A stretch of DNA of 6,351 nucleotides from UBA6345 sp045577635 (GCA_045577635.1 JAZNIS010000025.1:1-6351), one strand, 5' to 3'. Counted from the first letter of the stretch, positions 1-6,232 are shown. The notes: generated by a model not told the origin, from the letters alone. Made by a program: numbers and translations.

Positions 1-480
1 AGTAGTTCTTGTTTTATTTAAAACATTAATATTAAAGCCAAAATTTTTAGTTTGCATATTACCTGATTTAATTAACACAGTTTGCTTGAATTTATTATAA
101 AAATTTAAGGGTTTTAAATAAGAATTATTGTTTAAATTAACAATAAATTTATCGCAATTAAAATAAACAAAACTAAACGATTTTACATTAAAAAACTTAA
201 CAGAAATTTTATTGAAACTAACAGAAATTACAACAAAAAAATCATTAAATTTTTTATAAAATTTTACCGAACTATTACCTATTGCAATTTTATAGTTTTT
301 TAACTTATAACCATTTGCAACAATTTTTAAATTAAACGATGAAAATTTATTTTTAAACCTGGCAGGTTTTAATTTTGAATTTAAAACTTTAATAGAACCC
401 TTTTTAATTTTATTTAAATTTATTAACTTACAAACTAAAACTGTGTAAACAAAAACAAAACAAAAATATAACGGAAACAT
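1..480 (-). CDS. Hypothetical membrane-anchored or exported basic protein, 3' end cut by window
   Basis: I do not recognise this protein. Reading the minus strand from the ATG at 480-478, the frame stays open for 160 codons to the window edge, which is very unlikely by chance in DNA this AT-rich. In-frame TAA codons lie just upstream of the ATG, so this start is well bounded. Residues 2-20 are hydrophobic and contain two Cys (LYFCFVFV...VLVC), followed by a Lys/Asn/Phe/Val-rich, strongly basic chain with alternating beta-like segments. This fits a single N-terminal membrane anchor or uncleaved signal with the rest outside the cytoplasm. No Shine-Dalgarno motif is visible in the 30 bases before the start, unlike the other genes here. 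It follows the rnpB terminator, so it is either read through from rnpB or has a promoter close to its start. The C-terminus is missing, so length and family cannot be judged. Confidence 0.65.
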   Translation of the reverse strand, partial: MFPLYFCFVFVYTVLVCKLINLNKIKKGSIKVLNSKLKPARFKNKFSSFNLKIVANGYKLKNYKIAIGNSSVKFYKKFNDFFVVISVSFNKISVKFFNVKSFSFVYFNCDKFIVNLNNNSYLKPLNFYNKFKQTVLIKSGNMQTKNFGFNINVLNKTRTT

Positions 481-513
481 ATTAAATTATTAATTAAAAA
501 ACTAAATTTAAAC

Positions 514-549
514 AAAAAAAATAAACACATAATAATTATGTGTTTATTT
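514..549 (-). terminator. Intrinsic terminator of rnpB
   Basis: On the minus strand a perfect 14-bp stem (arms 536-549 and 519-532, three-base loop 533-535) is followed by an uninterrupted run of eight T (521-514). The stem is AT-rich but long. Its first base directly follows the last base of the RNase P P1 helix at 550, so the mature RNA and the terminator are back to back. Confidence 0.8.
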
Positions 550-888
550 AGTCAGATATTAAATAAGCCGAGTTCTGTATTAAGTGGTCATCTATCTAGA
601 CACAATATCACTAATGTGTTCAAGCGATGTATCGAAAAACTAAGCGAGTAACTTTTAAATGTTTTTCTTATCTTGCACCGGGTAGTGTTTACAGCAAATG
701 TTAGTTACCTAACAAGTTGGTGAGCTCTTACCTCGCCCTTTCACCCTTACTTTATAAAAAGCGGTTTATTTCTGTTGCACTTTACCTTAGGTCGCCCTAG
801 CCAGATGTTATCTGGTACCCTTACTCTGTGGTGCTCGGACTTTCCTCATAAATAGTAAATATTCATGCGACCACATAAATATCTAACT
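550..888 (-). ncRNA. rnpB: RNase P RNA, class A
   Basis: This is the catalytic RNA of ribonuclease P, which removes 5' leaders from precursor tRNAs. Read on the minus strand it carries the conserved core: GAGGAAAGTCC (P4 5' strand, 847-837), GTGCAACAGAAAT, the GGTAAGAGCTCACC element (732-719), GGTGCAAGA (679-671, the L15 loop whose GGT pairs with the tRNA CCA end), TAGATAGATGACC, and ACAGAACTCGGCTTA (578-564, P4 3' strand). P1 is an 11-bp helix between 888-878 and 560-550, P2 pairs GTGGTC (874-869) with GACCAC (589-584), and a short P3 hairpin lies between P2 and P4. The GGGTGAAAGGGCGAGGTAAGAGC block and the GGTGCAAG loop match class A (as in E. coli and clostridia), not the Bacillus class B. 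The ends are set by P1, and the 5' end agrees with the promoter-predicted start. About 339 nt is a normal to slightly short length. Confidence 0.97.
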
Positions 889-894
889 GTGTAT

Positions 895-923
895 ATTATA
901 CTACAAAACTGTTAGTTTTGCAA
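895..923 (-). promoter_or_regulatory. Promoter of rnpB
   Basis: On the minus strand, TTGCAA (923-918) and a perfect TATAAT (900-895) are separated by 17 bp. Transcription would start near 888, which coincides with the 5' end of the P1 helix, an independent agreement. The spacer is mostly occupied by a perfect palindrome (904-920). Confidence 0.85.
904..920. repeat. Perfect 7-bp inverted repeat in the rnpB promoter spacer
   Basis: CAAAACT and AGTTTTG flank a three-base centre (gtt). The palindrome fills most of the 17-bp spacer and overlaps the first three bases of the -35 box. It could be an operator, a small hairpin that helps end transcription arriving from the 303-residue gene, or chance. 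No T run follows it on either strand, which argues against a terminator. Confidence 0.6.
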
Positions 924-934
924 TAGTAATACCT

Positions 935-965
935 AAAAAGAAGTTTGTAGGAAATTCTAAAACTT
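935..965 (-). terminator. Probable terminator after the 303-residue gene
   Basis: On the minus strand, AAGTTT-TAG (965-957) pairs with CTA-(C)-AAACTT (950-941) with one bulged base and a six-base loop. CTTTTTAGG follows. The stem begins inside the TAA stop codon (966-964). It is AT-rich with a short T run, so it is likely only moderately efficient. It sits between the 303-residue gene and the rnpB promoter, where a terminator is expected. Confidence 0.5.
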
Positions 966-1875
966 ATATGGTCTTTTTAGTTGCCAAATTTGAAAACATT
1001 GTTCCAAAACCATAATCCCTACTAGTAGTATCTATAACTTTTGCATATATTTTGTTTTGCATAATTAACCTACTAAAATTTAATGATTGGCTAAAATTAG
1101 GCGAAAAATAATCGTTGTAATCGTTAATTTGTGTTAAAGATTCGTTAAAAATTATAGGTTCGGAATCAACCGATAACATTACAGGTTTATCACCATTTAG
1201 TTTTGAAACAAAAATTGCTTCGGCACCATCTGCAATATAGATGTTTTTTGTTTGGGAATTAAAACCATCTGATTTTTCTAAATGTGCTGCATTTCTAACA
1301 TACACAATTTCTTTTGTGTGCTTATTAATTAAAAAATCGTTCACATCAATCCTTTGTGCAGTTGGCGAAGTTCTTTTAACTTGCTCTCTAACAACAACAA
1401 ATTGTTTATCTGCCTGCCTAACAACATATGCAACTTTTGTTGTAACAACAGTTTCGTTACCAACAGTTTCCCTAATTGTTGAAACTAAACTTTTACCATT
1501 AACAGCAATTGATATAACTTTGTTGTTTAATGTATAGTTAATTACCAAATTAGGCATTGTTACCATTGATAAATTGGCTTCATTATTTAAAAAATCAGCA
1601 GAAACAACACCTTGTTTAATTAGGTCTCGTTTAACACTGTGCCCTTTAATACTATCTTCTGAAACAGCAGAATAGTTAACAATTTTGGAATTTACAGTGT
1701 TAAAAGTTGTTAGATGATCGTAAATAGCTTTAAATTGATTTTCGGTTTCAGCAACAGCAACACCAAAAAAATCTGTAACATCATCTATGCCAACCAATTC
1801 CGGATACTTTTTAATTTCGGCATTATAAGCAGATTGTGCCTGAATTAACTTATCGTAATTATCTGAAAAAATCAT
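964..1875 (-). CDS. Hypothetical protein, 303 aa, Cys- and Trp-free
   Basis: I do not recognise a family. The protein contains neither cysteine nor tryptophan. Residues 1-100 look mainly helical and acidic (Tyr, Asp and Glu rich). Residues 105-240 alternate hydrophobic and polar residues in a beta-rich way (NLVINYTL, VISIAVNG, KVAYVVRQ, KQFVVVREQVKR, EIVYVRN). The tail (245-303) is Asn/Phe/Ser rich. There is no signal peptide or membrane segment, so a soluble cytoplasmic protein is likely. The start is supported by GGAGAA (1886-1881) five bases before the ATG and by a well-spaced promoter upstream. It lies between sigK and rnpB but has its own promoter and a probable terminator, so it appears monocistronic. 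The vegetative-type promoter suggests expression outside late sporulation. Coding reality is certain; function is unknown. Confidence 0.93.
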   Translation of the reverse strand: MIFSDNYDKLIQAQSAYNAEIKKYPELVGIDDVTDFFGVAVAETENQFKAIYDHLTTFNTVNSKIVNYSAVSEDSIKGHSVKRDLIKQGVVSADFLNNEANLSMVTMPNLVINYTLNNKVISIAVNGKSLVSTIRETVGNETVVTTKVAYVVRQADKQFVVVREQVKRTSPTAQRIDVNDFLINKHTKEIVYVRNAAHLEKSDGFNSQTKNIYIADGAEAIFVSKLNGDKPVMLSVDSEPIIFNESLTQINDYNDYFSPNFSQSLNFSRLIMQNKIYAKVIDTTSRDYGFGTMFSNLATKKTI

Positions 1876-1912
1876 TAATTTTCTCCAAAAACCACATAGT
1901 TTTATTGTATAT

Positions 1913-1941
1913 ATTTTACTATAAATTAGTCAAAAAGTCAA
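1913..1941 (-). promoter_or_regulatory. Promoter of the 303-residue gene
   Basis: On the minus strand, TTGACT (1941-1936) and TAAAAT (1918-1913) are spaced 17 bp apart, close to the housekeeping sigma-A consensus. The start would fall near 1906, giving a leader of about 30 nt that carries the GGAGAA ribosome-binding site. A second TTGACT (1933-1928) lies too close to the -10 box to be used with it. Confidence 0.75.
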
Positions 1942-2043
1942 TATGGGCTATTTTTTAATAGAACACAACCCTTTAATTCTATATGGTATCTAAATTCATA
2001 TTTGTTAATTACCTTATATAATATTTATTTAAAATTATACAAA

Positions 2044-2066
2044 ATTAATACAAATCTGTTATTAAT
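2044..2066 (-). terminator. Weak hairpin downstream of sigK
   Basis: On the minus strand, ATTAAT-(A)-ACA pairs with TGT-ATTAAT around a four-base loop, seven bases after the sigK stop codon, and is followed by TTTGTATAATTTT. The stem is almost all A/T with one bulge, so it may only slow polymerase. It is listed because it is the only terminator-like structure I see after sigK. Confidence 0.3.
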
Positions 2067-2072
2067 GTTTTA

Positions 2073-2771
2073 TTAGTAATAATCCTTTTTGTTTATATTT
2101 GCTCTTATGGTGTCAAGTGCCTTTTTTTCTAATCGTGATATGTAACTACGGCTAATTTTTAACTTATTTGCAACTTCCCTTTGTGTTAATGCAGGATTAC
2201 CGTTTAAACCATATCGCAAACAAATAATTATATATTCCCGTTTAGTTAAAACTGTTTTTAATTTATCTTCTAGTTTTTCGGATATAATTGAATTACTAAC
2301 CATTTCCTCAACATTGTCACTTTCAAACATAACATCAATAATTGCAAGTTCATTTTCTTCGCTATCAGCACCTAATGCTTCTTCAATAGAAATTGTGTTT
2401 TTATGTTTTTTATTTACCCTTAAAAGCATTAAAATTTCGTTTTCTATACATTTACTAGCATAAGTAGAAAATTGTGTGCCATGATTTGGTTTAAAACTTT
2501 TAATTGCCTTAATTAGTCCCAAACTACCAACAGAAATTAAATCATCTGCTTCATCAGCACCATTATACTTTTTAACTATGTGAGCAACTAATCTTAAATT
2601 GTGTTCAATTAAAATTTTAAACGATTCTTCATCTTTAAATTTGTAATATTTTTCTAAATACTCATCTTCTTCCTCACTAGTTAATGGCTTTAAAAATGAT
2701 GAATTGTTTTTAACATAGGAAGAAAAAAACATTAGTTTTTGAATAAAGTTTATATAACTTTCAAATATCAT
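2073..2771 (-). CDS. sigK: Sporulation RNA polymerase sigma factor SigK (pro-form)
   Basis: This is a sigma-70-family factor that directs RNA polymerase to late mother-cell genes (coat and cortex) during sporulation. Regions 1.2 to 2.4 span about residues 50-120, with LIEHNLRLVAHIVKKY, DLISVGSLGLIKAI and TYASKCIENEILMLLR very close to Bacillus SigK. Region 4 spans about 165-222, with the helix-turn-helix TQREVANKLKISRSYISRLE. The N-terminus is SigK-like rather than SigE-like: a hydrophobic pro-sequence (residues 1-18) leads into SYVKNN. By analogy with Bacillus SigK, whose mature form starts at YVKNN, SpoIVFB-type cleavage would fall between Ser18 and Tyr19. The length of 232 aa is close to the roughly 240 of Bacillus. 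The gene is uninterrupted, so there is no skin-type element here. The start is supported by AGGGG (2782-2778) six bases upstream. A candidate SigE-type promoter and a palindrome precede it. SigE remains a less likely paralogue assignment. Confidence 0.93.
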   Translation of the reverse strand: MIFESYINFIQKLMFFSSYVKNNSSFLKPLTSEEEDEYLEKYYKFKDEESFKILIEHNLRLVAHIVKKYNGADEADDLISVGSLGLIKAIKSFKPNHGTQFSTYASKCIENEILMLLRVNKKHKNTISIEEALGADSEENELAIIDVMFESDNVEEMVSNSIISEKLEDKLKTVLTKREYIIICLRYGLNGNPALTQREVANKLKISRSYISRLEKKALDTIRANINKKDYY

Positions 2772-2794
2772 TACAAACCCCTACTTATAATTTT

Positions 2795-2810
2795 GTTTGA
2801 AACTTCAAAC
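2795..2810. repeat. Perfect 7-bp inverted repeat in the sigK leader
   Basis: GTTTGAA and TTCAAAC flank a two-base centre, 24 bases upstream of the sigK start codon. The palindrome begins at about +1 to +2 of the predicted transcript. It could be an operator for a repressor or activator, or a 5' hairpin stabilising the mRNA. It is too far from the start codon to mask the ribosome-binding site directly. Confidence 0.6.
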
Positions 2811-2816
2811 TAAAAA

Positions 2817-2845
2817 TGTATATGTAGAAATTTGTAGAATTTTGC
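2817..2845 (-). promoter_or_regulatory. Candidate SigE-type promoter of sigK
   Basis: On the minus strand, GCAAAAT (2845-2839) and CATATACA (2824-2817) are separated by 14 bp. These resemble the Bacillus SigE consensus (about KMATATT, 14-15 bp, CATACAnT). No convincing TTGACA/TATAAT pair with 16-18 bp spacing is visible in the same gap. SigE control of sigK is established in Bacillus, so the match is biologically sensible, but the consensus is loose and the DNA is AT-rich. Confidence 0.5.
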
Positions 2846-2868
2846 TTGTACAACAAAAAAATATTAAT

Positions 2869-2898
2869 AAAAGAAAAAGCATATCAAACGATATGCTT
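2869..2898 (-). terminator. Intrinsic terminator of the 925/135-residue operon
   Basis: On the minus strand, AAGCATATC (2898-2890) pairs perfectly with GATATGCTT (2885-2877) around a GTTT loop, and TTTCTTTT follows. The stem includes the last two bases of the TAA stop codon of the 135-residue gene. It separates the operon from the sigK promoter. Confidence 0.8.
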
Positions 2899-3304
2899 AA
2901 TCTTTTTTAATATTAAACAAATTTAAACCATATTTTGCAAATAAAATTGTGTTTGCAATTTCAAGTAAATATAGTTGTTTAGAATAGTTGTTATTAGAAA
3001 CCTTAATTGTTGTGTAAGTTTTAATTTTATTTTTTAAACTTTCAAATTCTGATTTGTTATAATTAGAATAGCTAGAAATTGCTTTAAAATAAAATTCTAA
3101 AAACTCATTCATATCTGAAAATTCAAAACTTTTAAAAGGTTTAATTCCGCCATCAAAATAATTGTTTGCCATAAAATTAATTATATAGTTAGAATCTGTG
3201 TTATTTCCACCCCTGTTAACATCTAACAAATTAAGTTCGTTAAAGGCATTACTTTCGGTTAACATCTGTTCTAATATATTACAAAAATACAAGTACTTTT
3301 CCAT
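2897..3304 (-). CDS. Hypothetical protein, 135 aa, second gene of the operon
   Basis: I do not recognise this protein. It is rich in Asn, Tyr and Phe, with no signal peptide or membrane segment. Residues 1-20 and 65-96 look helical (SDMNEFLEFYFKAISSY), and the C-terminal part (108-130, KQLYLLEIANTILFAKYG) is an amphipathic to hydrophobic helix that could bind a partner. Its ATG overlaps the upstream TAA by one base (TAATG), and GGAGA (3316-3312) lies seven bases before it inside the upstream gene. Translational coupling is therefore likely. Such tight linkage suggests that it works with or regulates the 925-residue protein, but this is inference. Its stop codon is built into the operon terminator. 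The GC content and codon choice look like those of its neighbours. Confidence 0.88.
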   Translation of the reverse strand: MEKYLYFCNILEQMLTESNAFNELNLLDVNRGGNNTDSNYIINFMANNYFDGGIKPFKSFEFSDMNEFLEFYFKAISSYSNYNKSEFESLKNKIKTYTTIKVSNNNYSKQLYLLEIANTILFAKYGLNLFNIKKD

Positions 3305-6081
3305 TACACTATCTCCATTGGATTTGGTGTTTTTTGTTTTTCAGTGTAAGCAGTAAGTTCTGGTGATTTTAAAATTAATTGTTCTTCGGTTGGCAAATAT
3401 TGTGAATAATACTTTTGATGTGGAATATCTTGTTTGGTGCTATAAAACCTTTCAGCAAGTAATTTAGCTTTAAGTTTTGATGCAGGTAAATATTGTTTTT
3501 GAACAATATGCAAAACTTTGTTATAAGGGTCGGGTTTACAGCTAATGCGAACAACAGGATATTTACCATCGGCATTCATGGCTTCTGCCATTTTAAACAC
3601 ACCCCGTTCAAATGTTTCCCAAATTGCTTTGTGTTTATCTTTGTTTAGTGCAAGTTCATCAGATAAATCAATTGTATCTATTAAAATGCCCTTATTGTTA
3701 ACATCATAGTTAACCCTGCAATAACCACAAGGTTGATTGTTTGAATCAAACAAAATCATTAAATTATCTCTTTTATCGGTTATATAATTAATTAAACCTG
3801 CTTCGTTTTTACCGTTAGGCCTGAAACAAGTTCCTAACCTTTGACCAATAGTTATTGCTGTGGCAGATGATAATGGTGGCCATACAAACCTAAATTCACA
3901 ATCTTCATTATCATCTTCAACATCTGGCATAAAGTATTTTAACCTAACAGGTTCGGCACTAACTTTGTTTAATGCATCTGCCCTAGCTTCTAAAATTTTT
4001 GCTTCGGTTATAAGTTTATCAAACCTAGAAACAACAGCAGGATTTAAATTATATTGTGATTTAAGTTGTGTTAAAACTTGTTGTAATTCAACATTTTCGG
4101 TGTGATAACGACAGTTAAACATATATTCTTGAACTAAACCCGGATTAATTCCATCTGCCTTAATTCTTTCGTAGTTATTAGGATTAATTCCACTATGTCT
4201 ATCTGGATTATTTTTTTCAAGTTTTTGTTTATAGAAATTTAAAACATCATAATATTTAGTTGTTAGTGTTCCAACTACATCAACAAAATTTGGGTCAGCA
4301 TAATATTCAGCAATAAAATTATATATTTGTTTATAGAAAAATAATTGTTTTTCTCCTTTAATTTGTGCTGCACCATCAACCAAAATAATTTTATTATCTT
4401 TATCATGTTGATATTCTAACACTGATTGTGTTGTGTGTTCTAGCCCTGCTGGTAAATTAAGCTTTTTTAATACCTTTGAAAAATCTTCGCCATAAAACTT
4501 TTTCATATCGCAAATTATGTTAGTAATGTTTGCCTGATGAGTAACATCGGTTTCTAAACCACCCATTGTTGCATACAATCTTACCAACTGAACTTGATCG
4601 GCATGACTACAATTTTTAAACCAAGGTTGATCTTCTAATTTGCCCAATCCTGTGCTAACAGTTTCGTAATACTTTTTAATAATTTCTTTATCTGTTCCTA
4701 ATGCTTCTAAAACAAAACCATGTGGAATTGATCGTTTTTGCATTCCTTTTGAAAGTTGTAGTTTTGATTGTTCCCAATCAAACACTAAATCTAATTTACC
4801 ATCAACAGCAAGTTGTGCAATTTTTTGTGAATTTACATTATTTAAAACTGCATATGATCCATCTTTTAATAAATATGATAATGTTGTTTCGGTTGGAAGT
4901 TCGCCCTTTGAATAAACAATAATTCCATTTTGATAAGTGCTAACACTATCTAATTTTTGAGCTTCTGGAATAATTGTTGTTAAAAGTTTACCATCTTTGG
5001 TTTTATAACTAATTCGGGATAAGTTAGAATTACTAAAAGCTGAATAGTTAATATATGATAATGTGTGTGGTAAAACAACATGTTCTAGTCCGTTAATTCC
5101 ACTAAAAACATTGTTGCCTAATGCAACATACCCTTCAGGAACAACATAATTTTTTGTTGTTACTGCATCACCAATAATTTCAGGCATCATTCTTAACTCT
5201 AAAAACAATTTTAAGTTTGATGTTTCATAGTTGGTTGAAAAAGTGTCAAACGAAACACCACTAACAAGTGCATTTTCAGAAATTGCAACATACTCACCAT
5301 TTTTGTTTTGAACAGGATTAAGTATAAATGTTACAGGTTCAACCTTAACCCAAACTTCTTCCGATTTTTGAGCTGTAATAATTTGATCGTTAGAAAGTGT
5401 TAAGTAATAATTAAAAATTGCACTAGGAATTCTAACAAACTTTTCGCCATTATAAGAGTATTCTTCTAGTTGAATTAATCTTGCAGATTCATCATTTTCT
5501 TGTTTTTCAAAAAATGAAAATGTTTTACCTGTTTTAAATATTCCAGATTTTTTTATTTCATAATCACTAGATAAAATATAATCAAGTTCTCTTTGCAATT
5601 TTTGACTAACTGCTGTTTGTGGATATTCGCCACAAGTAAATCTAACTATTTCGTGATAATCCTTATATGCTGTTGGTGGAATATCTGATAAAGAACTAAA
5701 CACAATTGCTGGCCTAATTGACTTATTGCTTAAAGAACACCTATCAGATTGTAGTTCACCATCAAAACCAATATCGCAAACAGCACCATATTGTTCAGGT
5801 GTGGAAGTTATAACCCTTGCTTTTTTTGTTTGGTATTTTTCTAAAACATTAGCACCTGTTAAAATTGCAGTATCGGTTGCAACAGCACTAGTGTTGTTTT
5901 GATAATTATTAAAAAATGCTAAATACTCTGGACTTTCAGGATTAAAACATTCGGCAGGTAAAATTGTTGGAACACCAGAAAATTTTGAATAAGAAAAACC
6001 ACTGTTAGAGTTTATTTCCTTAACAATGTTAAAAGTTTTATTTTTAATGTATTCCTTAATTTTAATTAATATACTTGCCAT
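3304..6081 (-). CDS. Large multidomain protein: DUF6273-like region, BspA-like LRR segment, unassigned C-terminal module
   Basis: Function is unknown, and the domain calls come from motif reading. Residues about 143-300 show a pattern I associate with DUF6273-type modules: RFTCGEYPQTAVS near 147-159, YSYNGEKFVRI near 208-218, VWVKVEPVTFIL near 243-254, then ALVSGVSFDTF and NYETSNLKLFL. Residues about 311-360 carry one or two degenerate BspA/TpLRR (LRR_5) repeats (YVVPEGYVALGNNVFSGI, LEHVVLPHTLSYINYSAFSN). Residues 450-710 look mostly helical. Residues about 725-850 form a distinct module with WPPLSSA, IGQRLGTCFRPNG (Cys752), NLMILFD and PCGYCRVNYD; I cannot assign it. No signal peptide or transmembrane helix is visible, so it is probably cytoplasmic, unlike many BspA-like surface proteins. 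The start is fixed by in-frame TAA codons upstream. Its ribosome-binding site is poor: GGTGG ends only three bases before the ATG. It is first in the operon with the 135-residue gene. Confidence 0.92.
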   Translation of the reverse strand: MASILIKIKEYIKNKTFNIVKEINSNSGFSYSKFSGVPTILPAECFNPESPEYLAFFNNYQNNTSAVATDTAILTGANVLEKYQTKKARVITSTPEQYGAVCDIGFDGELQSDRCSLSNKSIRPAIVFSSLSDIPPTAYKDYHEIVRFTCGEYPQTAVSQKLQRELDYILSSDYEIKKSGIFKTGKTFSFFEKQENDESARLIQLEEYSYNGEKFVRIPSAIFNYYLTLSNDQIITAQKSEEVWVKVEPVTFILNPVQNKNGEYVAISENALVSGVSFDTFSTNYETSNLKLFLELRMMPEIIGDAVTTKNYVVPEGYVALGNNVFSGINGLEHVVLPHTLSYINYSAFSNSNLSRISYKTKDGKLLTTIIPEAQKLDSVSTYQNGIIVYSKGELPTETTLSYLLKDGSYAVLNNVNSQKIAQLAVDGKLDLVFDWEQSKLQLSKGMQKRSIPHGFVLEALGTDKEIIKKYYETVSTGLGKLEDQPWFKNCSHADQVQLVRLYATMGGLETDVTHQANITNIICDMKKFYGEDFSKVLKKLNLPAGLEHTTQSVLEYQHDKDNKIILVDGAAQIKGEKQLFFYKQIYNFIAEYYADPNFVDVVGTLTTKYYDVLNFYKQKLEKNNPDRHSGINPNNYERIKADGINPGLVQEYMFNCRYHTENVELQQVLTQLKSQYNLNPAVVSRFDKLITEAKILEARADALNKVSAEPVRLKYFMPDVEDDNEDCEFRFVWPPLSSATAITIGQRLGTCFRPNGKNEAGLINYITDKRDNLMILFDSNNQPCGYCRVNYDVNNKGILIDTIDLSDELALNKDKHKAIWETFERGVFKMAEAMNADGKYPVVRISCKPDPYNKVLHIVQKQYLPASKLKAKLLAERFYSTKQDIPHQKYYSQYLPTEEQLILKSPELTAYTEKQKTPNPMEIV

Positions 6082-6104
6082 AAGCCACCATATTTATTAA
6101 TTAT

Positions 6105-6133
6105 ATTATAATATAAATTAATAAAATTTTCAA
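6105..6133 (-). promoter_or_regulatory. Promoter of the 925/135-residue operon
   Basis: On the minus strand, TTGAAA (6133-6128) and a perfect TATAAT (6110-6105) are separated by exactly 17 bp. The predicted start near 6098 gives a very short leader of about 17 nt. The match is near-consensus for the housekeeping sigma factor, so the operon is probably transcribed in growing cells rather than by SigK. Confidence 0.82.
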
Positions 6134-6158
6134 TAGCAAAATTTTTAACAATCATACC

Positions 6159-6216
6159 TGCTATGCAAATTAATAAAAACCACAAAATAAAGGCGGAAAT
6201 CAAAAGTTGCATAGCA
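6159..6216. repeat. 10-bp perfect inverted repeat spanning 58 bp upstream of the operon promoter
   Basis: TGCTATGCAA (6159-6168) and TTGCATAGCA (6207-6216) are exact inverted copies separated by 38 bp. The arms are much more GC-balanced than the surrounding DNA. The interior contains a second copy of the terminator arm (6175-6187) and a GGCGG patch, rare in this AT-rich gap. It could be a structured RNA, a two-site operator upstream of the -35 box, or a short mobile or palindromic element. No flanking target-site duplication is visible. Confidence 0.6.
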
Positions 6217-6232
6217 CAAAAAAACCACAAAA
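6175..6232. repeat. 13-bp direct repeat pair shared by the inverted-repeat loop and the terminator
   Basis: AAAAACCACAAAA occurs exactly at 6175-6187 and again at 6220-6232. The second copy is one arm of the terminator hairpin; the first lies in the loop of the 58-bp inverted repeat. In RNA from either strand the unique complementary arm could pair with either copy. Confidence 0.65.

Noticed and set aside
550..888. tmRNA, 6S RNA or riboswitch instead of RNase P RNA
   Set aside because: The P4 strands, the GGTAAGAGC element, the GGTGCAAG loop and the P1/P2 pairings together are specific to RNase P RNA class A.
1241..1537. Plus-strand open frame of 98 codons
   Set aside because: It lies wholly inside the 303-residue minus-strand gene, which has a ribosome-binding site and promoter. 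It is the shadow of that gene's codon pattern.
1946..1972. Small imperfect hairpin (GGG-CTATT...AATAG...CCC) in the gap between sigK and the 303-residue gene
   Set aside because: The inner stem is only 5 bp, the outer pairs are separated by unpaired bases, and no T run or conserved motif supports a function.
2073..2771. skin-type recombination element in sigK
   Set aside because: The SigK frame is complete and continuous, with no insertion or recombinase gene nearby.
3375..3575. Minus-strand 66-codon frame inside the 925-residue gene
   Set aside because: It is a different frame of a well-supported long gene, with no recognisable product.
3860..4105. Plus-strand 81-codon frame
   Set aside because: It is antisense to the C-terminal part of the 925-residue gene and has no credible ribosome-binding site or family.
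4701..4922. Plus-strand 73-codon frame
   Set aside because: It is antisense to the 925-residue gene, and its hydrophobic, low-complexity translation is typical of a shadow frame.
6159..6216. Insertion sequence or MITE ends
   Set aside because: The inverted repeat could be terminal repeats, but there is no flanking target-site duplication and no transposase, so I list it only as a repeat.
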